A stretch of DNA of 42,421 nucleotides from JAYZAP01 sp964645285 (lineage in GTDB: Bacteria; Pseudomonadota; Alphaproteobacteria; JAAXGF01): assembly GCA_964645285.1 (NCBI GenBank), contig CAZYDR010000018.1, positions 1 to 42,421 of the forward strand, in the 5' to 3' direction. The notes beneath the pieces are model-generated. The model made no database searches. It was not told where the DNA came from and saw only the letters and a list, made by a program, of their open reading frames with translations. Positions 32,529 to 40,463 of this stretch are shown one piece after another (position 1 is the stretch's first letter; every line of letters begins with the position of its first letter). Made by a program: the position numbers and the translations under genes.

Positions 32529-33695
32529 TTATTCCGCGCCAGCCCGTGTCAAACCCCTGCCGCCACCCGTCAGACGTTCGGCAAGGTAGGAAACAAAGTG
32601 ATGGATCGGGCGCTCCAACTGGTGGATCGGTCCCGGCTGGGTCAACGGCGCCCGGGCGCCGCGAAAAGCTCCTTCGACCACTTCGCGATCCTCGAAATTA
32701 ACCGTATCGAGGAATTCGACGGCCTGCTGGATTTCGCTTACCGGGTCCTTCATGGCGGCGATGACCTCGGGCGCCAGGGTGGCGCCATAGCGGATATGGA
32801 CCTGACCGGGGCTCTTCGGACGCAGCGACAGGTACCACATGTAATCGGGCGCCAGCGTGAACATGTGCGCCGGGAAGATGGTCGGCAGCACGTTGGTGTG
32901 ACGCCAGTCGCCCTCAAGTGCGGTGTTGTCGGGATGGGCCCGGCCATAGGGTGCGCCCTCGCCCTTGGTGAAAGTGGAATAGGTGTAGGCGCCGGGCGAT
33001 TGTTCAGGAAACACGCAGTCCTCGACCGGAAAATAGCCGCCTACCGTACCCTTGTGGACCTTCGGCAGATGATAGCTTTCCATGTAGTTCTCGGTCAGCA
33101 GCTTCCAGTTGGTGTCCCAGACATGGTCCTCGGTGATGATCGGCACATAGTCGGCCACCTGGAAGCGGTCGATGATGTCGTTGAGCGGGGCGACCTGTTT
33201 GGCGACGCTTTCCACAGCCGGATTCAGAGTCACATAGATGAAACCCTGCCAGATCTCGGTGCGGACCCCGTGCAGACAATAGTCCGCCTTGTCGAAGTCG
33301 GCGTAGTACTCCCGGTGGGGCGCATAAGTCAGCTTGCCATCGTAGTCGTAGGCCCAGTTGTGATAGGGGCAGGCCACACGCTTTGTGTTACCACAGCCTT
33401 CGAGCAACTGCATCATGCGGTGGCGGCAGACATTGGCGAAACTGCGGATGGCGCCCTGCTTGTCGCGAATGGTGAATACCGGCTGGGTCCACAGCATATC
33501 GGTGATGTAGTCGCCAGGTTCGGGAATGTCTGCCGCGCGGCCGACACAATGCCATTCCCGGGCGAAAATATGCTCCTGCTCAAGGGCCAGGATATGGTCG
33601 GATACGTAGAGCTCCGGCGGCGGGATCGTCGCCTTCTCAAACGGCAGATCGGCGATTACCGCGAGATCTCGGAGAATTTGCTCAGTCTGGGTCAC
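32529..33695 (-). CDS. Rieske non-haem iron oxygenase, alpha subunit
   Basis: A 388-residue oxygenase. The Rieske [2Fe-2S] centre is CRHRM (Cys90, His92) and CPYHNW (Cys109, His112). The mononuclear iron site begins ENYMESYHLPKVHKG (His209, His214). It would hydroxylate or demethylate an aromatic ring or quaternary amine, using electrons from a separate reductase, which is not encoded nearby. It starts with GTG (33695) in GTGACC; no in-frame ATG is near. It is first in a four-gene minus-strand operon. A 384-base region upstream should hold the promoter. Substrate unknown; the carnitine/choline-type and phthalate-type subgroups are both possible. Confidence 0.9.
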   Translation of the reverse strand: MTQTEQILRDLAVIADLPFEKATIPPPELYVSDHILALEQEHIFAREWHCVGRAADIPEPGDYITDMLWTQPVFTIRDKQGAIRSFANVCRHRMMQLLEGCGNTKRVACPYHNWAYDYDGKLTYAPHREYYADFDKADYCLHGVRTEIWQGFIYVTLNPAVESVAKQVAPLNDIIDRFQVADYVPIITEDHVWDTNWKLLTENYMESYHLPKVHKGTVGGYFPVEDCVFPEQSPGAYTYSTFTKGEGAPYGRAHPDNTALEGDWRHTNVLPTIFPAHMFTLAPDYMWYLSLRPKSPGQVHIRYGATLAPEVIAAMKDPVSEIQQAVEFLDTVNFEDREVVEGAFRGARAPLTQPGPIHQLERPIHHFVSYLAERLTGGGRGLTRAGAE

Positions 33696-33936
33696 GGCAC
33701 GGCCTCACGTAATGGTCTCGGGAGGGTATTCCTTCCCGGCCGGCCCGGCAATTCGGTAATCGTCTACTAAAGCGTCTTCAAACAATACGGAGTCATTTGA
33801 TGAGGCATATGTGCGTTTTGCATAGGAGCGGCGCGCCGCGACGCCCGCCAAAACGCTCAGATGCCCCACCGAAGGCCGCGTCCCCTTAAACCGTAGCCGC
33901 GTTCCGCACCTTTGCCGATGCCAGGCATCGCCATGC

Positions 33937-33998
33937 GGCGTGGTGTTGTCGTGTTCGTCGAATAACGGCCGGGGACCGAATCAAGACAACACACCGCC
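33937..33998. repeat. Imperfect inverted repeat
   Basis: GGCGTGGTGTTGTC (33937-33950) and GACAACACACCGCC (33985-33998) are complementary at 12 of 14 positions, with a 34-base spacer. The core GTGTTGTC/GACAACAC is perfect. It could be a long hairpin or a pair of half-sites for a regulator; no T-run follows, so it is not a standard terminator. Confidence 0.45.
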
Positions 33999-34032
33999 AG
34001 GACAGGCCGACGACGAAGACGATGTGGCTAAT

Positions 34033-34074
34033 CTTCAGTAGGAACCGGCTTCAGTAGGGCCAGGCTTCAGTAGG
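34033..34074. repeat. Three tandem CTTCAGTAGG repeats, 16-base period
   Basis: CTTCAGTAGG occurs at 34033-34042, 34049-34058 and 34065-34074, exactly 16 bases apart, with 6-base spacers (AACCGG, GCCAGG). The last copy ends five bases before the HdrB-like stop codon (minus strand). The repeats look like a small expanded array; function unknown. Confidence 0.65.
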
Positions 34075-34079
34075 CGGCG

Positions 34080-35000
34080 CTAACGCTCCTTGCGGGCCAG
34101 GTCTTCGAGCTTTTCCGATTTGATGGTGTTCTGATCGAGGGCGGCGTCTTTCTTGCCGTCCATGCCGAAGGCCACCGCCATCAGCTGGCTGTAGAACACC
34201 ACCGGGACGTGGAAGTCGGTGCCGAATTTCTTGTTGATGGCGTCCTGGTACATTTCCACATTGGTCTGACACAGCGGGCACGGCGTAGCGATGGCGTCGG
34301 CGCCGGCAGCCACCGCCTCCTCGACGATTTTCTTGATCAGATGCAGGGTCTTGTCCGGGCTCATGACCGACACCGAGCCGCCGCAGCATGACGTCTTGGG
34401 GTCGTAGTCCACGGTCTCGGCGCCGCAAGCTTCGATGAAGTCATCGAGGAAGGCCGGGTCGTCGTAGGTGTCATATTTCCCGCCGCCGTCGGTGTTGGCG
34501 AACGGCCGCACGGTCTGACAGCCGACATAGCCCGCTACCTTGAGACCGGTCAGCGGGTTGGACACGCGCTCTTTGATCTTCTCGGTGCCGACGTCGTTGA
34601 CGATGACCTCGCAGGCATGACGAACCTGGAGGTCGTCGTCATAGGATAGATCGGCAGCCGACAGGGCCTCGTTGACCTTGCCGCGCAAAGCCACGTCCTG
34701 CTTGATCTTCTCGTTGCCGCCGTGGGTGTTGAGATAACAGGCAGCGCAGCCCGTGAGCACGTCGCGTTTGGCCTGGTTCTGGGCATTGGCAAGATTGCGA
34801 CCTGTGAGTGCGAGATTAGGCAAGGCGCCGCCACCGACACCGCCGACGGACGCGCCGCAGCAGTTCCAGTCGTCGAGTTCCTTGAGCTCAAGGCCCAGTT
34901 CCGGCGCGGTGGCGCGCAGCGACTGATCCAGGTGCTTGGCGCTGCCCTGGGAGCTGCAACCGGGATAATAGGTGAAGCTCTTCTTGTCGCCGCTAGACAT
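34080..35000 (-). CDS. hdrB: HdrB-like CCG-domain iron-sulfur protein
   Basis: A 306-residue protein with two cysteine-rich CCG domains, as in heterodisulfide reductase subunit B. The first uses Cys15, Cys47-48 and Cys85/88 (YYPGCSS, WNCCGAS, GCAACY). The second uses Cys161, Cys205-206 and Cys241/244 (YVGCQT, SCCGGS, PCPLC). Both are complete, so two non-cubane [4Fe-4S] clusters are expected. In HdrB these reduce a disulfide; here it is the last gene of qmoA-qmoB-hdrC-hdrB and probably the terminal electron exit or entry site of the Qmo-type complex. I chose the ATG at 35000, which overlaps the hdrC stop by eight bases. No membrane segment. The true electron partner is unknown. Confidence 0.88.
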   Translation of the reverse strand: MSSGDKKSFTYYPGCSSQGSAKHLDQSLRATAPELGLELKELDDWNCCGASVGGVGGGALPNLALTGRNLANAQNQAKRDVLTGCAACYLNTHGGNEKIKQDVALRGKVNEALSAADLSYDDDLQVRHACEVIVNDVGTEKIKERVSNPLTGLKVAGYVGCQTVRPFANTDGGGKYDTYDDPAFLDDFIEACGAETVDYDPKTSCCGGSVSVMSPDKTLHLIKKIVEEAVAAGADAIATPCPLCQTNVEMYQDAINKKFGTDFHVPVVFYSQLMAVAFGMDGKKDAALDQNTIKSEKLEDLARKER

Positions 35001-35586
35001 TGTCCGGTCCCTTGGCATCACGCTGTGCGATTTCCTCGGCCTTGGCGAGGATCGCCTTGAGGCCCTTGGCGTCCTTGATGCGGTGCGGCATACCAATGTG
35101 CATACGCCCGGCCTTGATCATACCTAGGGCGATTTTCAGGTTTGCCAAGCCCTTTCGGATGCCGGCCATGAAGCCGAAGGAGAAATAATAGCGCGCAGTG
35201 ACCAGACGTTCGTCGGTGCGCCCGAAGGTCGACGCACTCCACCAGAACGACTTGGCGAAGCGGGCGTTGTCCTGGCTGGTCGCATAGCCCAGCTCGACCG
35301 CCTTGGAGCCCAGGCTGGACAGGATATAGGTGACCGGCACGCCGCGCGGACAGCGCACCACGCAGCGGTAGCACTGGGTGCAGTTCCACATGGTGTTGGA
35401 ACTCAACACCGCTTCCTTCATGCCGGCACGGATCATCATGAACAGCTTGCGCGGACCGCGATCCATCTCGGTGCCGATGGGGCAGGAGCCCGAGCAGACG
35501 CCGCATTGCATGCACATGGACAGCTTGTCGCCGCCGTCGACGTTGTCGTAGACCCAGCGGGCGAAGCCGAGATCGTACGCGGCCAC
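34993..35586 (-). CDS. hdrC: HdrC-like ferredoxin subunit (replaces QmoC)
   Basis: A 197-residue soluble protein with two [4Fe-4S] sites: CMQCGVCSGSC (Cys25/28/31/35) and CTQCYRCVVRC (Cys69/72/75/79). This is the HdrC arrangement and also that of the N-terminal part of QmoC. The C-terminal half is helical but has no convincing membrane spans, so the cytochrome b-type domain of QmoC is absent. I chose the GTG at 35586, two bases after the qmoB stop, with AAGGGG about eight bases upstream; no suitable ATG exists. It should wire QmoAB to the HdrB-like protein. This QmoAB-HdrCB arrangement is known from Gram-positive sulfate reducers. Confidence 0.85.
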   Translation of the reverse strand: MAAYDLGFARWVYDNVDGGDKLSMCMQCGVCSGSCPIGTEMDRGPRKLFMMIRAGMKEAVLSSNTMWNCTQCYRCVVRCPRGVPVTYILSSLGSKAVELGYATSQDNARFAKSFWWSASTFGRTDERLVTARYYFSFGFMAGIRKGLANLKIALGMIKAGRMHIGMPHRIKDAKGLKAILAKAEEIAQRDAKGPDNV

Positions 35587-35588
35587 CC

Positions 35589-37853
35589 CTAGAACCCCTT
35601 GAACGGGTTGAAGCCGATCTCGACGATCCGGTCGGTGAAGCGGTCGAGAACGCCGCCGATGGCGTTCGAGTCGGCGATCGAGACTTCTTCGACCACCACC
35701 CGCTCCTCTTCCAGCATCAGGCTCTTGAGGGTCTCGCCGACCTTGGCCATACGTTCCTCGGCAATAGCGCTGCCCTTGACGAAATGGCACTGGTAGTCGT
35801 CGCCCGACTTGCAGCCCATAAGCATGACCCCGTCGTAGCCCTTCTCGAGGGCCGTCGAGATCCACACGGTGGTGACCGAACCGAGACAGCGTACCGGCAC
35901 CACCCGAACATGGGCGGTATACTGGTTGCGGTTGATGCCGGCCATGTCGAGGGCGGGCAAGGCGTCGTTCTCGCAGGCCAGCACCAGAATGCGCGGCTTC
36001 TCCGAGAACTCGTCGGGCACGTCCACCGCCTTAATCATCTCGGAGACCGCGGGGACGCTGTAGTTGTCGAAGCTGATGGTCCGCACCGGGCACGCCCCCA
36101 TGCAGGTGCCGCAGCGCCGGCAGCGCGACGCATTGACCACCGGATAACCGGCCTCGTCCTCGTCGATGGCGCCGAACGGGCATTCGACGGTGCAGCGCCG
36201 GCATTTGGTGCAGATGTCGAAGCCGATCTTGGGGTAGGACAGATCGCCGACCCGGGGATGAACCGACGACCCGGCATTGGCCCCGCGCAGGGCCTGGATC
36301 GCCTTCAACACCGCGCCGGCGGCGTCCTCGGCGGTCTCGGCCATATCCATGGGCCGGCGTACCGGGCCGCAGGTATAGATGCCCGTGCGCCGGGTCTCGT
36401 AGGGAAAGCAGATGAAGTGGGAATCGGCGAAGCCGTCGGCCAGGATTGGCAGATGCGGCCCCTGACGATATTGCAAATTGAGGATCGGCCCGCCGGGCAG
36501 TGCCGGCTCGGTGGACGGCTCGCTATCTACCGCCGCTTCAACCTCGGTCGCGATGATAGGCGAATTGGGATTGATATCGTCGATAAGCTGTTCGACACCC
36601 ACTTCGGCGGCGGGGGCTTCGATATTGGTCGAGTTCGGCACCATACCGGTGGCCAGCACCACCATATCGAGTCCGGCCAAGGGGATTTCCGCGCCCAGCA
36701 TTTCGTCGTCGTAGACCACGGTAAGATCGGCGCCGACGCTCTTGACCCGACCCTTCAGGAAGATCACGCCGGTCTCCTGGGCCTGGCGGTAAAATTCCTC
36801 GGCGGTACCGGGCGTGCGCAGCTCGTCATAGATGATGTAGGCGCTGGCCTCGCTATCGCCCTCGACGATCTGCAGCGCCTGCTTGATGGAGACGCCGCAG
36901 CACACCGACGAGCAATAGGGCAGATGGTCGGGATCGCGCGACCCGGCGCATTGGATGAAGGCCACAGCCCTGACCGCCTTGCCGTCGGATTTACGTTCCG
37001 GCGCGCCGGCTGCCAAAATGGCCTCGAGTTCGATCCCGGTGACCACGTCAGGCGAGGCGCCATAACCGAGATGGCCGAGCTTGCCCGCGTCATAGGGCCG
37101 CCAACCGGTGGCGACGACAATGGTACCGACGGTGTGGCTGGTCTCGCTGCCGCCCTGGCTGAGGCTGACGGCAAAGGCTCCGGGCCCGCCCTCGGTGCGG
37201 CTGACCACCGTGCCGGTCATGATCGTGATGGCGTCGTCGCCCTCGACGGTCGCGATCAGCGCCGCCATGTCGTTGTCTTGCGGATCGCGGTAGGGCGGCC
37301 GATGGGGCATGCGCCGGAACCACTTGGCGGCCCAACCGCCCAACTCGGTGGAACGCTCCACCAGCACCACCCCATGGCTGGCGAGGGACGCCTCACGGGC
37401 CGCCGACAGGCCGGCGACACCGCCGCCGACCACCAGGATAACGTCGCTTGAGCTCTCGGCGGACGCGGCTTCCGGCGGCGCCGTGTTGGCTGCTTGTGCA
37501 ATGGCCATGCGGAGATTGTCGGCGGCCAGCATCTGGGTGTCTTCGTCGCCGGCCGGGTGCGACCAGGCGACCTGCTCGCGCAGATTGGCGCGAATGGTCT
37601 GGGCGCCGTCGAAGGCAAAGCGGTCGGCCATGACCCGGCTTGAACAGGCGGCGATAATGGCCTGATCGACGGTGCCGGCCGCAATGTCGGCGGCGATAGC
37701 CTGGCGGCCGTCCTCGCGGCACAGGGCGTCGTGCTGGCGGCAGGTCGGCACCTTGAATTCACCGCTGGCCACCTGTTCGAGGGCATCCAAGTCGACCGCC
37801 TCGCCGATGGCGCAGCCCCGGCACAGGTAGACCCCTGGTTTGCGATCACTCAT
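35589..37853 (-). CDS. qmoB: QmoB: HdrA-like flavoprotein with ferredoxin and MvhD domains
   Basis: A 754-residue protein. Residues 1-125 form a cysteine-containing N-terminal domain (CRGC at 11-14). Residues 135-540 are the HdrA-like FAD domain (VVGGGVAGLSAAREA, then QCAGSRDPDHLPYCSSVCC with Cys302/314/318/319). Residues 545-590 are a two-cluster ferredoxin (CTKCRRCTVEC, CRRCGTCMGAC). Residues 620-754 are an MvhD-like domain with cysteines at about 627, 656, 681 and 689. This order is that of QmoB, which with QmoA couples APS reductase to the quinone pool or, without QmoC, to HdrCB. Its ATG overlaps the qmoA stop (ATGA). Other HdrA-MvhD fusions exist, but the sat/apr context supports QmoB. 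Confidence 0.9.
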   Translation of the reverse strand: MSDRKPGVYLCRGCAIGEAVDLDALEQVASGEFKVPTCRQHDALCREDGRQAIAADIAAGTVDQAIIAACSSRVMADRFAFDGAQTIRANLREQVAWSHPAGDEDTQMLAADNLRMAIAQAANTAPPEAASAESSSDVILVVGGGVAGLSAAREASLASHGVVLVERSTELGGWAAKWFRRMPHRPPYRDPQDNDMAALIATVEGDDAITIMTGTVVSRTEGGPGAFAVSLSQGGSETSHTVGTIVVATGWRPYDAGKLGHLGYGASPDVVTGIELEAILAAGAPERKSDGKAVRAVAFIQCAGSRDPDHLPYCSSVCCGVSIKQALQIVEGDSEASAYIIYDELRTPGTAEEFYRQAQETGVIFLKGRVKSVGADLTVVYDDEMLGAEIPLAGLDMVVLATGMVPNSTNIEAPAAEVGVEQLIDDINPNSPIIATEVEAAVDSEPSTEPALPGGPILNLQYRQGPHLPILADGFADSHFICFPYETRRTGIYTCGPVRRPMDMAETAEDAAGAVLKAIQALRGANAGSSVHPRVGDLSYPKIGFDICTKCRRCTVECPFGAIDEDEAGYPVVNASRCRRCGTCMGACPVRTISFDNYSVPAVSEMIKAVDVPDEFSEKPRILVLACENDALPALDMAGINRNQYTAHVRVVPVRCLGSVTTVWISTALEKGYDGVMLMGCKSGDDYQCHFVKGSAIAEERMAKVGETLKSLMLEEERVVVEEVSIADSNAIGGVLDRFTDRIVEIGFNPFKGF

Positions 37854-39127
37854 GAGGCGTCTCCCCGCACCGCCTGGATAGCCTTGAGGGCCGCCGCCGT
37901 GGCCGACTGTACCGACATGGAAACATCGAGCGGGCCGCCGGCCACCCCGGCCGCGAACATGCCGTCACCGTCGCCCATTTCAGGCATGATGAAGCCGTAA
38001 TCGTCCTGGGCGAGACCCACCGGCGGGCTGTATTCCGCCGCCGCCGATGGTTCCATGCCCGTGGCCAGCACCACCAGATCGTAGGGCGTGGCGTAGATTT
38101 TCCGGTCAATGGTGTATTCGCCGCACAACACCGGCCGGCCGTCGTCACCGATCTCGATGTGGCCGGGCTTCGACTTGATGAAATTGACCTGGGGATCGCT
38201 GCGCAGCTTGTTGTAGAAGGCCTCGAGTTTGTCGTGGGCGCGGATGTCGATGTAGTAGATGTCGACCTCGGCGTCGGCGTGTTGCTGGCGCACATAGGCG
38301 GCGTGTTTGAGCGAGCCGAGACAGCAGATGCGCGAGCAATAGGGCAGATGATTGGTGTCGCGCGACCCGGCGCACTGGATCAGCGCGACCTTTTTGACCG
38401 GCTCACCGTTGGACGGCCGGACAATGGCGCCGCCGGTAGGCCCGTTATGGGCGGCGAGGCGCTCCATCTCCACGTTGTTGATGATGTCGGGGCTCGAATC
38501 ATAGGCGTAGGGCGTAATCCGGGCCGCGTCGTAGGGTTTCCAGCCGGTCGCCCAGATAATTGCGCCAACCTTCAAGTCGAAGCTCTCGGGTTTCTCGGCG
38601 AGATCGACCGCGTCATATTTGCAGACCGCCTTCATGGCCTCGCCGGCGCCGTCGGCCACCGCTTGCGGGTCGATGACGTAGCGCATGGGAAAGGCGTGCT
38701 CGTGGGGCAGATAGGCGGCCGCCACCTTGTCGAGGCCATAGTTGAACGGGTTCGGCACTTCCATATCGGTGGCCCGGGCGCAGTCGCCACAGGCGGTGCA
38801 GTTGCCGTTGACGTGGCGCGGCCGGGTTTCGACGGTGACTGTATAGGCGCCCCGGCCGCCGCTGACCGCGCCAACGCCGGCCATGGTCATGACCTTGATC
38901 TGGAAGTTGCGGCGAATGCGCTGGTAGTTGATCTCCAACCCGCAGGTGGGGTGGCAGAGCTTGGGGAAGTAGCGACTGAACCGGGCCACCCGGCCGCCCA
39001 GGGCCGGGCCGCGCTCAAGCAACACCACGTCATAGCCGGTCTCCGCCGCCTCGACCGCCGCCGTAATGCCGGCGATACCGCCGCCGACCACCAGGATAGT
39101 CTGGCTCTCTGGCCCTCGATTGGTCAT
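37850..39127 (-). CDS. qmoA: QmoA: HdrA-like FAD/iron-sulfur subunit
   Basis: A 425-residue HdrA-like flavoprotein. The FAD loop is ILVVGGGIAGITAAVEA at the N-terminus, followed by ALGGRVARFSRYFPKLCHP. Cluster cysteines lie in NCTACGDCARATDMEVPNPF and QCAGSRDTNHLPYCSRICC. There is no C-terminal ferredoxin domain, which fits QmoA rather than a full HdrA. It forms the QmoAB core that exchanges electrons with AprAB. A GTG start at 39187 is in frame; I prefer the ATG at 39127, which puts the FAD loop close to the N-terminus as in other QmoA proteins. It is first in the qmoA-qmoB-hdrC-hdrB operon and divergent from sat. Confidence 0.9.
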   Translation of the reverse strand: MTNRGPESQTILVVGGGIAGITAAVEAAETGYDVVLLERGPALGGRVARFSRYFPKLCHPTCGLEINYQRIRRNFQIKVMTMAGVGAVSGGRGAYTVTVETRPRHVNGNCTACGDCARATDMEVPNPFNYGLDKVAAAYLPHEHAFPMRYVIDPQAVADGAGEAMKAVCKYDAVDLAEKPESFDLKVGAIIWATGWKPYDAARITPYAYDSSPDIINNVEMERLAAHNGPTGGAIVRPSNGEPVKKVALIQCAGSRDTNHLPYCSRICCLGSLKHAAYVRQQHADAEVDIYYIDIRAHDKLEAFYNKLRSDPQVNFIKSKPGHIEIGDDGRPVLCGEYTIDRKIYATPYDLVVLATGMEPSAAAEYSPPVGLAQDDYGFIMPEMGDGDGMFAAGVAGGPLDVSMSVQSATAAALKAIQAVRGDAS

Positions 39128-39203
39128 TACCCGTCGCTCACGTTTCTCAGAACCAGGTGCAGTGTAGCGCTGATCGTCCCGACTCACGCCATATATTCAT
39201 TGT

Positions 39204-39232
39204 TTTGTAATTAAAGGTGGCCAGCGATGCAA
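39204..39232 (-). promoter_or_regulatory. Possible promoter for the qmo/hdr operon
   Basis: On the minus strand TTGCAT (39232-39227) and TACAAA (39209-39204) are 17 bases apart, in the AT-richer part of the 166-base qmoA/sat divergent gap. Each box matches the sigma-70 consensus only in part. Position and spacing fit transcription of qmoA. No clear counterpart is seen for sat. Confidence 0.3.
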
Positions 39233-39293
39233 TCGGTTTGGTAGTAAAGTCCTAATCAACCGGCGCACCATACCGAGGTTAGCGAGAAAATTC

Positions 39294-40463
39294 ATGTCCG
39301 AGCTGGTACCGCCCCACGGGAATCATCAACTCAACCCGCTGCTCACGCCCGAAGCCGAGCGTGGCGAGGAACTGGCCCGCGCCGCGACCCTGACCCGGGT
39401 GCCCCTGTCGAGCCGCGAGGCCTCTGACCTGTTGATGCTGGCCATGGGCGCCTACACGCCACTGACCGGATTCATGACGGAAGCCGATTGGCGCGGCTGT
39501 TGCGTCGACATGAAGACCGCCGACGGTCTGTTCTGGCCGATCCCCATTACCTTGTCCTGCCATGAGGACACCGCCGGCGGCATTGGCATCGGCGAAGACG
39601 TCGCCCTGGTCGACGGGACCGGCGACATTTTCGGCATTCTCACGGTCGACGAGAAATACACCATCGACCGCGACCTGGAATGCGAGCATGTCTTCCGCAC
39701 GGTCGATCCCGCCCATCCGGGCGTTGAGAAGATCATGGCCCAGGGCGCGGTGAATCTGGCCGGCCGGGTGGTAGCGCTAAACGAAGACCATTATCCCGAG
39801 ACCTATGCCGGCCTCTACCTGCGGCCGACCGACGCGCGGGCGATCTTCCAGGACAAGGGCTGGTCGACGGTCGCCGCCTTCCAGACCCGCAACCCCATGC
39901 ACCGCAGCCACGAGTACCTGGCCAAGATCGCCGTCGAGATTTGCGACGGACTGCTGATCCATCAGGTGCTGGGAGCGCTGAAGCCCGGTGATATCCCCGC
40001 CGACGTGCGAATCGCCGCGATCGACGCCCTGGCGTCCAACTATTTTGTGCCAGGCACGGTGGTCCAGGCCGGCTATCCCATCGAGATGCGCTACGCCGGC
40101 CCGCGCGAGGCCCTGCTCCACGCCGTCTTCCGCCAGAATTTCGGCTGCTCGCACCTGGTTGTCGGGCGCGACCACGCCGGTGTCGGCAGTTATTACGGGC
40201 CGTTCGACGCCCACCAGATTTTCGACCAGATCGACAAGGGCAGCCTGGAAATCCAGCCGCTCAAGATTGACATCACGTTCTACTGCTACAAATGCCATGG
40301 CATGGCCACCGGACGCACCTGCCCCCACGACGACGACCAGCGCCTGACCGTCTCGGGCACCCGGCTGCGCGAGATGTTCGCCAACAACGAGACCGTGCCA
40401 ATCGAGTTCAGCCGCCCCGAAGTGCTCAGGGTGCTGCAAGCCTATTACGACAGCCAGACGTGA
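39294..40463 (+). CDS. sat: Dissimilatory-type ATP sulfurylase
   Basis: A 389-residue homo-oligomeric-type sulfate adenylyltransferase, interconverting sulfate plus ATP with APS plus pyrophosphate. Active-site motifs are QTRNPMHRSH (197-206, the HxxH nucleotidyl-transfer motif) and GRDHAGVGSYYGPFDA (from 291). CYKCHG and TCPHD (Cys331, Cys334, Cys343, His345) form the zinc site common in archaeal and sulfur-oxidiser/sulfate-reducer enzymes. No APS kinase domain. It starts a plus-strand group divergent from qmoA; the ribosome binding site is weak (GAGAAAA). Its stop overlaps the GTG of the DUF1194 gene. With aprBA downstream it would make or consume APS in dissimilatory sulfur metabolism. Confidence 0.95.
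   Translation: MSELVPPHGNHQLNPLLTPEAERGEELARAATLTRVPLSSREASDLLMLAMGAYTPLTGFMTEADWRGCCVDMKTADGLFWPIPITLSCHEDTAGGIGIGEDVALVDGTGDIFGILTVDEKYTIDRDLECEHVFRTVDPAHPGVEKIMAQGAVNLAGRVVALNEDHYPETYAGLYLRPTDARAIFQDKGWSTVAAFQTRNPMHRSHEYLAKIAVEICDGLLIHQVLGALKPGDIPADVRIAAIDALASNYFVPGTVVQAGYPIEMRYAGPREALLHAVFRQNFGCSHLVVGRDHAGVGSYYGPFDAHQIFDQIDKGSLEIQPLKIDITFYCYKCHGMATGRTCPHDDDQRLTVSGTRLREMFANNETVPIEFSRPEVLRVLQAYYDSQT

Larger units (their letters stand above)
33696..34079. other. Intergenic region with two kinds of repeat, no gene seen
   Basis: This 384-base gap lies between the Rieske gene start and the HdrB-like gene stop, both minus strand. No open frame in it shows a recognisable motif. It holds an imperfect inverted repeat (33937-33998) and three tandem copies of a 10-base word (34033-34074). 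The part next to 33695 should carry the Rieske operon promoter; I see no clear -35/-10 pair. The HdrB-proximal repeats may mark the end of the qmo/hdr transcript. Confidence 0.6.

Noticed and set aside
34993..35586. Idea that this gene is a true QmoC
   Set aside because: The two ferredoxin motifs fit, but there is no membrane cytochrome b domain and a separate CCG-domain protein follows, which fits HdrC plus HdrB.
35784..37451. Plus-strand open frame of 555 codons opposite qmoB
   Set aside because: Antisense to a gene with clear FAD and cluster motifs; Gly/His-rich composition.
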